Source of the DNA: Takakia lepidozioides
Lineage: Eukaryota; Streptophyta; Takakiopsida; Takakiales; Takakiaceae
DNA length: 64,000 nt
Assembly: GCA_030704615.1 (NCBI GenBank)
Contig: CM060734.1
Coordinates: 14,074,001-14,138,000, forward strand
Direction of reading: 5' to 3'
The position numbers and the translations under genes were made by a program. Shown here in pieces: positions 24,275 through 35,840 of the stretch. Below the pieces are notes generated by a model. It did no database searches. It saw only the letters and a program-made list of their open reading frames with translations, and was not told where the DNA came from. The stretch's first letter is position 1. Each line of letters begins with the position of its first letter.

Positions 24275-27200
24275 TTGTCAGTGCGAACGTTCCTGTCTTG
24301 CACCGAGAATACTGCTAGATCCACCCTAAGGAGAAACTGTGAGGAGATGTTATTTCGTCGCCGAATCGGCCATCATTGTCATACTTACTGGCTATGGAAT
24401 CAAACCTCCCACCTTCATGCATGTAGCTTGAAACAATACTTTCCACTTCAATGTGCGACTTCCAATCGTCGATGGACTCCGCATGGTGCCTGTGAGCCTT
24501 GGTCTGTCGCTATACTGAACCTCGCACTTGCCAACTCCGTGCGGTGTTCGATGGCTCCGAATTCCTACGCTATAGTTTGCTGTCCTCCGCAACTTGGGAG
24601 AGCCTGGATCCCAAACGAGGGAGGACTTTGCAGAGTGACTGAAACTACCTTTGTTCCAAATTCAAGCTCAAAACCGGGCACAGTTTATTTGGAAGAAGAA
24701 AGGAAGGATGTTCCTGGACAGGTTGACGAGACCATTGTCGTGCTAGGTAACGACGGAGGTTGCGGAATCGAATGGCACGATCCCCATCAGACACCATCCT
24801 GTACCGAGCTGTGGGAATGCCCATTCCCTTTCCGAATCAGTCGCTGCCCACACCATCCACAAAGGAGTCCGGAAACCGAGAGGCGGCCACTGCCAACAAA
24901 GAGGTATGCAACGATAATCATTCCCGACCTAGACCGTCAAGACCCTCCATAGCTTCTCGTGTGGACATATTCGACATTTCCGACGAGGAAGATGATTGCA
25001 TTGAGGTACCCATGTCCTCCACACGGTCGTTCAAATCCGGCATGGACGTCTCTGTCGGTGCTACGCATGTGCCCTCGAGCATAACTCAAACCCGGTCCAT
25101 TGTGCAGCTCCTACGACAACATCACCTCGATGGTTCTCGCTCCGAACTGGCTGCTCTCGACTATGCCAAATTTCCAGTCAGAAAGAAGGTAACGTTTCTG
25201 CCTCCCGAAGTCGATGGCAATGTCATCTTCGAGTTTCCACCTGTTTCTTCGTCAAACAAAGCCTCCGGGATGTTAACAGACATGGATCGAAAGCATGACG
25301 GACACCCTTGGTGTTGTGACGAAGACCAGTAGCACGAAAATTGCTGATGGTGTTCGTGTACGATATGTCCTCTGTGCGGGGAAGCTGAGGTGCCTCAATC
25401 CCACCTGCTTCCACTTTTCTCCCAAATGAGGGCGGAGAAACGAGACGGATTGGACTGGCACAACGCATCATCCATTCATTGTCTCCAGCCAAGCTCCTGC
25501 GAGTTCTTTCAAGTGTGCACATTGCAAAGATCCACCGACGTGCATGTCCATGTGCAGAGCCAAGCAATATTACGTTATCCATTTGCTCCCGGACTTGACT
25601 AGAGCTTGCATACACGTTGGGGTCCACTGCCCACCCCTGGCGAGAGGCAACATGCGTGAGGTTGTGCAGGAAGCACACGACATCATAAAAGAGGAGGTGA
25701 AATTGAGCCCCGGAGCCAGACCAAAGCAGATTCAGCTGAAGCAGCCCACAAGATTGCTCTTGGCAAAATCATGTCTGAAGATGGTTCCGACCGAGAGCCC
25801 TTGACCGAAGACGAGATGCGTGACCTCTTGGAGTCCGTCTCGCACGTTTGTAGTCCGAATGTGCGGAATCACATCGTATCTTGCAAGCAGGAGTTCGGCA
25901 GGGGTCGGACATGTACTCAATCCTGGAGGTGAAACGAATGACTGGATATGACTACATCCAAGGTAGCAGGTTTCCAGGGCAAGGCAGCAATCCGATCGTT
26001 GTTACATTTTCAAAATGTCGACGTGTGGGGCCTGGGAGTGGAGTCGACTTGGTCACTCGCATGACAACTGGAAACTTGTCGAATGCTTGGGTGATGTTTG
26101 ATCACATCAAGCGAATTACAAACCATCAGTGGGTGACTATGGGTACGCATATTTATGACTATCACTCCAAGAGGCTCATGACGATTGCAATCTGCGAGAT
26201 GAAAGGGGAGGACACACAGTCCGAGATGCATCTGTGGGAGGGCATAAACGAACAGATGGCAAGGGCGGGATTGCCAGAGCCCAATTTCAGGGGACTCATG
26301 GCAGACAACGCTCAGGCCAACTGGGCAGCGGTGCGGCGTGTGTACGGTGAGGACCCCAATGTTCCAATGGAGGGGAAAGAGAGATCTTGTGGATTCCATT
26401 GGATGCAGAGTCTATCCCACTACACTACCAAATTTTGTTGCTAGCTCATTCCAGGCTGAACACCGTGTCCTTTGTACGGCGTGGAAGGATGCACCCACAT
26501 TTGATGACGCGGAGGTTAAGTTTTGCTATCATCGAGGCTTGGTGGAACACGTCAAGTGCAGTGGAGACAACCAATCTGGGAGCATTGCACAGCTGGTTGG
26601 GTGGTGGCATTTTCGGTATCGACAGTTCGGACAGTAAATGCGGGAGGTAGGCTGCTGTCAATTTCGTTCATTTGTCTTTCTGTTACGGACATTTCGATTG
26701 GTCCCTCACCATTGTTTGTGTCCTTCTAGGAGCGGTGCTTGGATTCCGACACGGACATGCCGAACACGAAATATGGCAGAATCGGTCCACTCCTCCTGGC
26801 GAGCGTCTTCTGCCGCACATCTGGTGGACGAGTGACGGCCACAACGGAGGACATCGACAGAGCAATCATGCAGCAAGCCACATACTACAAGTTCCTGAGC
26901 GGCAAACAATGGGGCTTTGGGCCGGACAGGGACGAATTGTTGGTACGAACAGCTTCGAGGTCCAAGAATCCAGTGAAATGGGCGACAGCATTGCGAGAGA
27001 AGATCAAAGGGACGCCTCTGCACCGCAGAGGTGAACACCTAGAGGGGACGTCCGGACTCGCCCTGTCAGGCGGAGGATTGAAGAGGAACCCGGGTGCGAA
27101 GAGGATTCCTGGAGATCCAACAGGAACATTCGGACAGCACCTCGAGGTCCCGTCATGTTGCCGCACAATGTGTCTTCCAGCAGTGGAAGCCCAAGAAATT

Positions 27201-28158
27201 CCAGATCGCCGTCGCCTTCAACCGGGGATTTCGTGCAAAAAATTCCCACCGCTCCCTTGCCCTAGATTCCGCTCGCTGTTATGCAGTATGGCCAAGCCAT
27301 TGTGGAGACGACTGTGTCTGCCTCACAGTGGAGAATTGCTCGCACAAAGCCGTCGTTTCGAGGAAGGTGTTCCGCAATTCGTGTGGATACACGGCAACGT
27401 TGTTTAGAGATGATAAGGAGGAATCCAGATGGGGCTGTCCCTGCTCCTACTTTACAGGAAGATTTGTCCATACAAAGTTTGCAGAGGCGACAACCACCCA
27501 GTTCTGGTTCTGCAGGCACGACATTATGACTTGCGTGTATGGAAAGCCCAAGTACGGCATACAAACAATGCCAGAGGCTCCCCCGGTGTGGCCGGTGGAA
27601 CCAGGCTGCGATCTGAGTCAGGTTGAGGCCGACGCCCTTACCGCCGCAGGATTTCGGATGGTGCAACGCACTGACGTCCCCAGAGAACCATTTCCGCTTC
27701 CACAGCCTCCACCACCGACCCCTGTGAGAGCAAGAACAATGGGACACGACAGCTCTAAGCATCCTACACACCGTTGGGGGAAACCGAAGAGGCGGCGACC
27801 TCCCTCAAAAGTGAACGAGACAAGGATGGGGAATGCACTTCGGATGAACTGTACAATCCAGAACTCGACAGAAGTGCCCCCACCAGGATTCGGGCGTGTG
27901 TATCAGATGGCCACGGCGGGCTCAGCTGTTCGCAATGAGGTGTACACCATCACCATTTCAGAATTACCCACCTGCAATTGCACCGACCTCCAGATCATGG
28001 CGAACAAGGGGGCATCATACTGCCCTTGCAAGCATTTGTACTACGTGTACCTAAAGAGACTCCGTTGTAATTCCACAACTCATCACTTCATACATGCACC
28101 AGGGTTGAGCCCCCAGGAGGTTCACACTCTTCTGAATATGGATCCAGGGGACCAGTGA
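24275..28158 (+). pseudogene. MULE-like transposase, right arm
   Basis: Inverted copy of the left-arm gene. Here the N-terminal part is broken into several frames (24275-24952, 24760-25332, 25544-25804). The DDE part (25881-26444) has VMFDHIKRITNHQW, MTIAICEMKGEDTQSEMHL and MADNAQANW, and FHWMQSLSHYTTKF runs to a stop at 26442. The C-terminal part (27094-28158) is one 354-codon frame including the basic region GKPKRRRPPSKV and the SWIM finger (CNCTD, CPCKH). The two arms are therefore damaged in different places. If expressed, it would bind element ends and catalyse cut-and-paste transposition. Confidence 0.85.
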
Positions 28159-28739
28159 GCTTGGCTTGCGGTCCCCATACAATGGTACGCCCATCCTTTT
28201 CGGATAGTAGAACTGTACTGCTGCCAGTACCTCAGACTCTGGCCACAGAAAGGTCCGACATATGTCTTGCCTACCAGTAACCTGTTTTGCTCGAACTAAG
28301 ATATTACTATATCGTTCACTTGTTTCCACGTGCATGTATTTTTGTATGTTGGAGGGTTCATGTTTTTCTGCTTTCCGAAATCTTGCTTTCCTCATTCGAC
28401 CTCCGACAAGGAAATGCGGCGCCGCATTTCCAAGTATCGTCGTAGGTACTGGTAGAGGCGACCTTCGCCAACACCAAACCGCTCCGAAATTTTGCACGTG
28501 CGAACCCTAATGCGGCACCTTATTTCCCAATTTAGTTGCAAACCTTTCCCGCCGAATACCCGAAGAAGACAAAATTGTGAAGTACTGCAGACTGTATTGG
28601 TGCAGACTCCATTGGTTCAATCGCGGCAAAAGGGTCAGCTTCATTCCAATGTTAAGGCATGTAAAACCGCGGAATACTCTATACAGGCCAGTATGCGACG
28701 TCCTTTTGCAGTGGTATACTGGATTTCCCGTTGCACGGT

Positions 28740-29010
28740 CACTTATTTCCATGAGCGGATCTATAAAACCATGAGCGGACTTGTTACTGACGACATATCT
28801 TCGCCGCATTACATGATCTGGAACGTCCAAAAACGGCAAGGTCAAATAAAAAACTATTATTTTAATACTTGTTTAATCTGCCGCATTTCCAAATTTGGAG
28901 GAGTCCGCTCATGAAATCCGCGTATCTTAGACTTCGTCTCACCGCTCATGCGGCTCATGCGGCTCATGGCTCATGGCTCATGGTTTCTGCTCATGAAATA
29001 GTAAACCTCC
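28740..29010. repeat. Right outer end of the palindrome, subterminal GCTCATG repeats
   Basis: Reverse complement of the left end, with GCTCATG repeats (28751-28775 and 28907-28995) and the terminal GAAATAGTAAACCTCC ending at 29010. The next base opens motif I of the DNMT frame. Confidence 0.8.
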
Positions 29011-30242
29011 TTGTTTGGCGGGATCAGCACCGGGTTGGCTGTTGTTCTACAAGCAGGTGTACGAGTACGGCGTTACTTGTATGTGGAGAGGGATGAGACC
29101 GCACGATGCGTCTCACTCCGTCATGTTGCTCAGTTGGTGCAGCAGTACCCTGAGTTGTTGTCGGCGTCTGCAGTTCGTGGATATCAACAGGCCTTGCCAG
29201 CAGACATATCTTTGTTGGGGGCGCAGGATTTGGAGCGGGTTGGCTCCATTGATTTGGTAGTGGCAGGTTGGCCCTGCCCAGGGCATTCATCAGCCGGGCA
29301 TGGCAATGGATTGCGAGACTCGAGGTCGGGTCTGTTTTGGGAGATAGTGCGGGTTTTGCGCAACTTACAGCTTCAGCAGGCTGTATCTCCAGCATACATC
29401 TTGGAGAATGTGCCACTGCTGGGCGATTCTCAGGCCAGGGTGATGGCCAGTGTGCATCAAGTCCGGTCGTGGCTTGGTCAGCAGTGTTGCTAGATGCAGC
29501 TTAAGTGGGGTCACGGGCTCATCGTCCACGGCTATGGTGGACTAACTTGATGCCACCCGCACTGCTCAAGCGTGCATTTGATGGGATGCAGCGACCAGCA
29601 CACCTCACAGTTGATAGCATCTTGGACACGGGGAGGCAGTCTCAGGGTGTGAGACACGATGACTGTCCGCCTTTGGTAGTGGTCAACAAGGTAGGTTGAC
29701 CACGAGCAGCACTACCTACACTGCTCAGCTTCCCAGGATCGCATGCTTTCCGGGATAGTGGACCTGGCCTCATGTGGGATGCTCAGTTGCAGCAGTTAGT
29801 GGAGCCTAATGCCGACAAGCAAGAGCGGGCTATGGGTTTTTCCACTAGGACCACGGCGGTACCTTCTCTTTCTGAGGCATCACGTCGTCAGGTGTTGGGG
29901 CAAGCGATGGATCTAAATTGCTTGACATGGGTTATCAGCTTGGCTATGGCTGAGCAACGTAGAGTGCGGAGTGCACTTCCCTTGACGGTCTCTCTACCTA
30001 CCGAGACGGTACAGGCAGTGAGTGGGAGCGAGCCGGCGAGGACCACGGGGTGTAGACATCCATGGCACACGTGGGAGGTGCTCGAGGTTCAGAGGGAGTT
30101 AGCAGCCAAGGCGGCTGTGATGGATGAGGTTGGGGATTCTTCTCGGGTTGAGGAGGTCTTCAAGGATGAGATGATGGGGCAGGATGAGGCTTTGTCATTG
30201 ACTGAGCAGGCAGGGAGAACTGCTCATGAGATTGCGGCATAG
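29011..30242 (+). CDS. DNMT3-like cytosine-5 DNA methyltransferase in a Ty3/gypsy element (5' truncated, frameshifted)
   Basis: The frame opens at motif I, LFGGISTGLAVVLQAG, followed by RRYLYVERDETARC (motif II region), GWPCPGHSSAGHGNGL (motif IV, catalytic Cys) and YILENVPLL (motif VI, ENV). After a stop at 29494 the match resumes at HRPRLWWTNL (motif VIII) and PPLVVVNKVG. The C-terminal target-binding side ends with QERAMGFSTRTTAVPSLSE and RRQVLGQAMDLNCLTWVI (motifs IX and X). The motif arrangement is closest to DNMT3/DRM-type enzymes. Motif IV has PCP in place of PCN or PCQ. Frame changes lie near 29494 and 29700. Retrotransposon-borne DNMTs are known from charophytes and dinoflagellates. 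The N-terminus is cut by the palindromic MULE. Confidence 0.87.
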
Positions 30243-30329
30243 TAACCACGGGACGGGTCCTCTACCTCTAAGTCTGCTGGACTTAAGGTTGCAGTTACGG
30301 AGGACAATTGGGAGCCTGACATTGGATCC

Positions 30330-31090
30330 ATTGTCGCTGGAGGAGAAAGACGACGTATACGGCAGTTCCTAAGGGCTTACAGGAATTGCTTTTCCTTCAG
30401 TTTGAAGGATTTGGGAGCACTGAAGGGTCAGGAGATTCGTATTGAGTTGGCCACAGACACGCCAATCTTTCGGAGACCCTATAGATACAGTGACATGGAG
30501 AGGTCTTTGATTCAGATGAGGACTCAAGATCTCTGGGAGGCTGGTTTGGTGGAGCTCTCTGGTGGAGAGTATGCTTCAGCCACGGTGATGCCAGCCAAGA
30601 AGGATGTCTATGGCAATTGGATGGAGAGACGTATGTGCGGTGACTACCGGCCTGTAAATCGTCAGACCAAGTCCGATAAGTATGCCATGCCCACACCTGA
30701 GGAGATCTTTGATGCCATTGGGCATGCCAAGGTCTTTAGCACTTTGGACTTGCGGTCCAGATATCACCAGTTGCCAATCAAGGAGGCGAACAAGCAGAAG
30801 ACGACATTCTGGGGGATCAATGAGCACAGGAAGGATTGTCTATATCAGTGGCAGTTCTTACCATTCGGGCTTAAGAACGCTCCTGTAGAGTTCCAGAGAG
30901 TTATGGACAGGATTCTAGCAGGGGTAGACTTTGCTCGGTGCTACATAGATGACATCATCTGTGGATCTGATCAAGTAGAGATGCGTAATTTGAGAAAGAT
31001 TAGAGACGTGAGAGCCAAGATTCGCTCGGGGGACGTTTTTTTTGGCTGGTAGTTTTCTGGGCGCAAAGCGCGCTCGGTTGACTTTACGTC
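30330..31090 (+). CDS. pol: Ty3/gypsy reverse transcriptase downstream of DNMT
   Basis: Starts around RQFLRAYRNCFSFSLKDLG. The palm is clear: RRMCGDYRPVNRQTKSDKYA, VFSTLDLRSRYHQLPIKE, FLPFGLKNAPVEFQ and the catalytic ARCYIDDIICGS (near 30935-30965). The frame breaks at about 31050. DNMT, RT, RNase H and integrase all lie on the same strand with no LTR between, which supports one element. Gag and protease are not seen upstream, since the element is cut at 29010. Confidence 0.9.
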
Positions 31091-32293
31091 TTCTGGCGCA
31101 TCTTTAGTGCTACGGTGGAGGAGCATGAGAGACACCTTTAGGTGGTGTTTGAGCGCTTGAGAGCGCACGGATTGACATCCGGGGAAGTGCAAGTTCTTCC
31201 ACAACCAGATTGAGTATCTGGGCCACATGATATATCCTGAAGGATTGAGGGTGCAGCAGACTAAGGTAGAGGCCATCGCACAGATTCCACGTCCCACGGA
31301 TGTGAGCCGAGTTCGAGACGGTTTGTCAAGGGATTTAGTGCTATTGCAAAGGCTCTAACGAAGCTGACCAAGGTAGATCAGGAGTGGCAGTGGGAAGATG
31401 AGCAAGAGCGAGCTTTTCAGGAGCTCAAGGCGAGGTTGACCTCGGCGCTGATTTTGAGACGACCTATCAGGGGGCGTCCCTTTCAGGTGCATATAGATTG
31501 GAGCATGTTGGGGCTTGGAGCGGTGCTCACACAGGTGAATGATGAAGGAAGAGAGTTCGTAGTGGCTTATGCTAGCCGCTCAAACAACGCTGCAGAGTCT
31601 AAGTATAGCTCATATGAGGGGGAGTGCTTAGCTGCAGTGTGGGCCGTGGCACACTTCAGGTGCTATCTATATGGCAATCTCTTCACCCTTGTCATGGATC
31701 ACCAGCCACTCAAGTGGTTGATGGAGTCAAACAAGCTTACGGGGAAGCTTGCACGGTGGGCACTTATACTCCAAGAGTATGACTTTCAGGTTGTGCATCG
31801 ATCGGGTTTGGTCAATAGGGATGCGGATGGATTGAGTTGCAATCCATGCACGAGCCAGCAGGATGACAATGGAGCTCGGTGGCATGGTGAGACGGACGAG
31901 GAGATGGTGTTGGGATGGCATGCATCTGCCTTTTTGTGTATCTTGGCATCGGGAGGTCAGATTGGACCTACAACATGGATGACTGTAGACGGAGTGTCTG
32001 AGGACCCTGAGGCTAGTGATGAGCCAGGTGGTGCCAGAGATATACATGAGGATTCGGTTGTGTTGGACTACCTCCGCACTGGAGATACGACAGCTAGTAT
32101 GACTGCCAAGGAGAGGGATCGGATCTTGCAACGAGCCAAGAGGTTCAAGTGGGAGGGGATACACCTGCTTCGAGTGTGGGAGGATGGTCGGGTGAGGATT
32201 GTGCCTCACCCAACACAGCGTGCACGGTTAGTGCGGCATGCCCATGAGGAGTTGGGGCATTTTGGAGTGCGACGCACTCATAGTTTACTGTAG
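31091..32293 (+). CDS. Ty3/gypsy RNase H and integrase zinc finger start
   Basis: The RT thumb/connection is fragmented over frames from 31091 to 31330 (IEYLGHMIYPEGLRVQQTK is recognisable). From about 31436 one frame carries the RNase H: HIDWSMLGLGAVLTQVND, YEGECLAAVWAVAHFR, FTLVMDHQPLKWL and NRDADGLSC. The frame goes on to the integrase finger histidines, HAHEELGHFGVRRTH, and meets a TAG at 32291. Confidence 0.88.
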
Positions 32294-33310
32294 GGGCAGT
32301 ATTGGTGGCGTGGTATGCACACAGAGGTGCAACAGTTCGTGGCTAGGTGCATGGTGTGTGACAGGGTGCGTGCTTCATTCAACACCCCTACACCACAGTT
32401 GCATCCATTACCCATCACGGGATTGGGCTACAGGTGGAGTCTTGACTTCGCAGGGCCGTTGCCACTAACAATGCGCCACCACAGATATGTGTTGGTGATG
32501 GTGGAGCACTTCTCCAAGTGGATTGAGTTGGCTCCATTGCCTGACAAGGCTAGTGAGGGGGCTGCATATGCATTCCTGGATCGTGTGCTTAGCCGATTTG
32601 GTGCTCCAGTTGAGGTACTCACGGACCAAGGAAGAGAATTCTTGGGGGAGTTTCAGGCTTTGTGTGATAAAGCCTTGATAGACCACCGTACCACTTCTCG
32701 GGATCATCCCGAGGCCGATGGCTTGGCAGAGAGAGTGGTTCAGACAGTGAAAAAGGGTTTGCGCAAGTATGGCTTGCAAAAGGGACACCTAGGAGATTGG
32801 GATCTTCAGGTACCTTGGCTAGCCATGGGCTACAGGTTTAGCAAGCAAACATCACTTGCCTCCTTCTCACCATATTTCCTTCTCTTTGGCTGAGAGCCAG
32901 ATTTGCCTGCGTCTATTCGCAGGGAGGCTGCAATAGTCCTCAACCTTGATGATCCAGATGTGTGGACACAAGCATGTGCCCAGCGGGCAGAGTTGTTCCA
33001 TAGAGTCATGCCTATGGCTTTTGAGAATCTTGCTATTGCCCAACACCGAGATACATTGAGGTATGCCACTATACGTGGAGGGGGATATCGGCCAGGTGTT
33101 CGGCGTTTCCACCCTGGGGACTATGTGTATCTGCAGCAGACAGCGCCTACGACCTTGGATGTCACAGTAGGACGTGTGATTCTAAGGGTCAGGGAGGTGT
33201 TGCCTTCAGGAGTGTTGATTCTGGAGGGTCGAGATGGCATGGTATGGAAGGACCATGTGCATAATTGTGCGCCATGTCACCTTCCACATGTGGATGGGAG
33301 GATGGATCCC
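32294..33310 (+). CDS. Ty3/gypsy integrase of the DNMT-bearing element
   Basis: Continues from the zinc finger (CMVCDRVRASF). The DDE triad is visible: SLDFAGPLPL, EVLTDQGREFLGEF and ADGLAERVVQTVKKGL. Then YFLLFG and, after a TGA at 32891, the C-terminal part with HPGDYVYLQQTAPTTLD and GRVILRVREVLPSGVLILEG. No chromodomain is seen, unlike the element at 10420. The catalytic core is intact in one frame (32315-32893). Confidence 0.9.
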
Positions 33311-35840
33311 ACCCTTGCAGTGGTACTTGAAGGGTTGTGTAGTGTGAAAAGAAGGGGCGTGAATCCCCTTCTGTATAATTCTAATTGTGCTCCCCTCCAT
33401 TCTAAGCGGAGCAAAAGAAAGATACGTTCTTCTAGTCTGTCCAACTGTCGTCACTTGGCTATGGGTTTCCCTCAGGTCCTTCGTGATCAGAGTTCAAGCA
33501 ATCCTCATCCACGCTGCAGCGGAAGAGAAGACATGGATGGGGAGTCAATTTGTTGTTCACTCTTGGTTCTACCTTTTACACAACATCCCCTACCTGCAGG
33601 TACAGCACCAGCCATGCTGCCATGATGTATTCAGCGATGCAATCAGCCCTATGTCAGTGATGAAACACAATCAGCCCTATGTCAGTGATGAAACCCTGCC
33701 CTTGTGGGCAGTTCCCTTGGTCAGCAACACGTCGGAAGCCCCCTTTTGTAATGAGATCACGGTCTATGTGGATGGGCAGCTCAGATCTGCCATGGACTGC
33801 AGGCCCACTAGTTTGACCATTCAGGGTTCATGTCTTCTTGACCTTACCTCTCCTTTTTATCCATCTCTCATCACCCTTTCTCCCTCTTTCACTTTTTCTT
33901 TCTCTCACTCTCTTTTTCTCCTTTGTGTGTGATTCCCTCACTTTTCCACAACAACACGTCTACAATGCAATGCACATCCAGCCAGGCATCCAGTGCTTCC
34001 ATCATTGAAGTCAACCTCTGTCACACGAGATATGATCTGCCCTTCCGTCCTTCTCTCTCTCTCTCTCTCTCTCCAATGACTGGTCCTTGCTCTGCCCTTC
34101 TCTAGTGGATGCATTTGGCCAAGGTGCTTCACAACCCTTCTACAGATCTCAAATCACACCCCTTGTCAGCTCTCTTTTTCTCCTCAACTGCGAACTTCAG
34201 TCATTCATATGTTTGGAACACCTCTACAAATCAGATCCACACCCCAAAACAGTATTGACCTTCCTTCCCATCCACATCATCCCTTCTCAAGGTTCTAGCA
34301 TCCAGGACCGCCTTGTTTTGCTGGCTGAAGACACAAAAAATAAGGAAAAGGAACACAACAACAACAACCATCCTAACCCTGAGATGAGATATCCCTGTCC
34401 CCTCTCATTTTCCTAATGACAGTGAAACAACAGGTGCATCCATCTCCACACCATCTTGGTTTGAATTCCAGTGCCTTCATTCCATTCTCCAAAAGCTCTC
34501 TACTCCTCACATTTCTGTCCCTTTCTATAGAAACAAGAGACAGTTCCAAAAACTTCACACAGTCATTCCTAAGTGCCAAAAAAAGGAAGCCAACACTCTT
34601 CGAACTTATCTGTCTTATACTCATTGAAGCGGTGGGTCTGCCTGTCAAGAAGGCACCTTGTCATCTCCCTCGTCAGCCATTTCTGACGTTTCTTCTTATC
34701 GTGATTCCAGTCCTCATTAAGGCATGACGGCTCTGCTTCAGCTGTTGGCACATCCTTGTGCCTGCCAACCTCTACCCTATCCTTCTTCATGTGCATTTCT
34801 TCCCTATGAAGTGATCTGGTCCTACAGCTCTAAAACAGACAGCAGCTACAAGATTTGATCATAGACAACCTGAGGCGCTATACACACCAGCCTGCACTTC
34901 TCATCCCCCAACACCTGCTGAGCCGCTCTATCTCCTCATTAATGTGCTCATCAAGACAATGGCGACAGCAGTGGTGCACCGCCCTTATCACAAACCTGAT
35001 CCCTCAGGTTTGATCATTGCTTACGTAGAAGGCGGCACCGCTTCTTCTTGCACAGAAAGCCAAGCAGGAGCTCTTAACGTTTCTCTTTAAAGCAAGCTGA
35101 TACCCTTTGCGTAGGTGGAACTTTCTCAGATATCCTGTGCTGCCAACACCACTGCAGCAGCTGCGAAAAGATGCACGCACTCTTCCCCTTCGAATTTCAC
35201 ATCCTGCTTCTAGGGTTCAACATCATGGATGAAAATCATTCATCCTAGGGATGAAAAAGGTGCATGTCATAACTTAGCCATATTTTGTTCTTGGCAGATC
35301 AATAGCATAGTTTTTCCATGGAATTACCTCAAGTTATGGACAATTCCTCCCCTTCATTAGCACGAAGGGCACTCCCTTTGTAGTAGTGCCGAAACCTGAT
35401 GCCAACCTTTCACTGTTACTCCCCTGCATTCACACTACAGTTGCGTTGCATGCTATGTGGGCATGCTCGTGGTGCCGCCACTATGCTGGTGTAGGATCGA
35501 TGCTCAAGAGGATGGCACATGGGATGCTTGACACCACCTCTTAAGAGGGTTCCTGATGGAGATTGGTTATATCCACACTGCTTGGGATAGTGACAGTGGA
35601 TATAACTAGTGGCAACTAACAAGACATGGGAGGCCAAGCTCATAGGAGTCAATACCCGAGATCTCAGGCTCAAGTTCACAGGTTGCAAGACGGCGACTAA
35701 CCATGGGGCAACTCTTGTACCCGGCCTCTTGATCTATCGAGTTTGAGTGTAGTAGGGACAGTGGTGGAGGACTTAGTGAGGCTATGGCCACTATCACATC
35801 TTGTGGCTACCTGGACTTAGAGGGACCTAAGCGCCAGCTA
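33311..35840. other. Non-coding stretch after the DNMT-gypsy
   Basis: No credible gene. It holds a 27-bp direct duplication (AATCAGCCCTATGTCAGTGA repeated, 33639-33692), a CT microsatellite at 34053-34074, and pyrimidine-rich sequence. The 3' LTR of the DNMT element should be here but cannot be recognised without its partner. Confidence 0.5.

Larger units (their letters stand above)
16778..29010. mobile_element. 12.2-kb palindromic double MULE (inverted duplication)
   Basis: The two halves are inverted copies: 16778-22911 (left) and 22912-29010 (right), with the axis inside a short palindrome at 22901-22922. Both outer ends read GGAGGTTTACTATTTCATG pointing inward. Each arm encodes a Mutator-like transposase transcribed outward from the middle. 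The arms differ by small indels and substitutions, so they are not base-perfect. The flanks differ (chromovirus LTR on the left, DNMT-gypsy on the right) and no target-site duplication is seen. It could be a foldback-like element, a head-to-head recombination product of two MULE copies, or an assembly join. Confidence 0.88.

Noticed and set aside
16778-29010. Palindrome as a pure fold-back sequencing artefact
   Set aside because: The symmetry stops exactly at the element ends, the flanks differ and the arms are not identical; a join error between two real copies remains possible.
10569-29035. Short match CACCGGGTTG between the 5' LTR and the sequence right of the palindrome, as proof that the 3' LTR resumes
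   Set aside because: Only ten bases match and the rest does not align; the right flank is coding sequence of the DNMT.
33387-34727. Open frames of 100-180 codons after the DNMT-gypsy
   Set aside because: Low-complexity, pyrimidine-rich translations (Ser/Phe/Leu runs) without any domain similarity.
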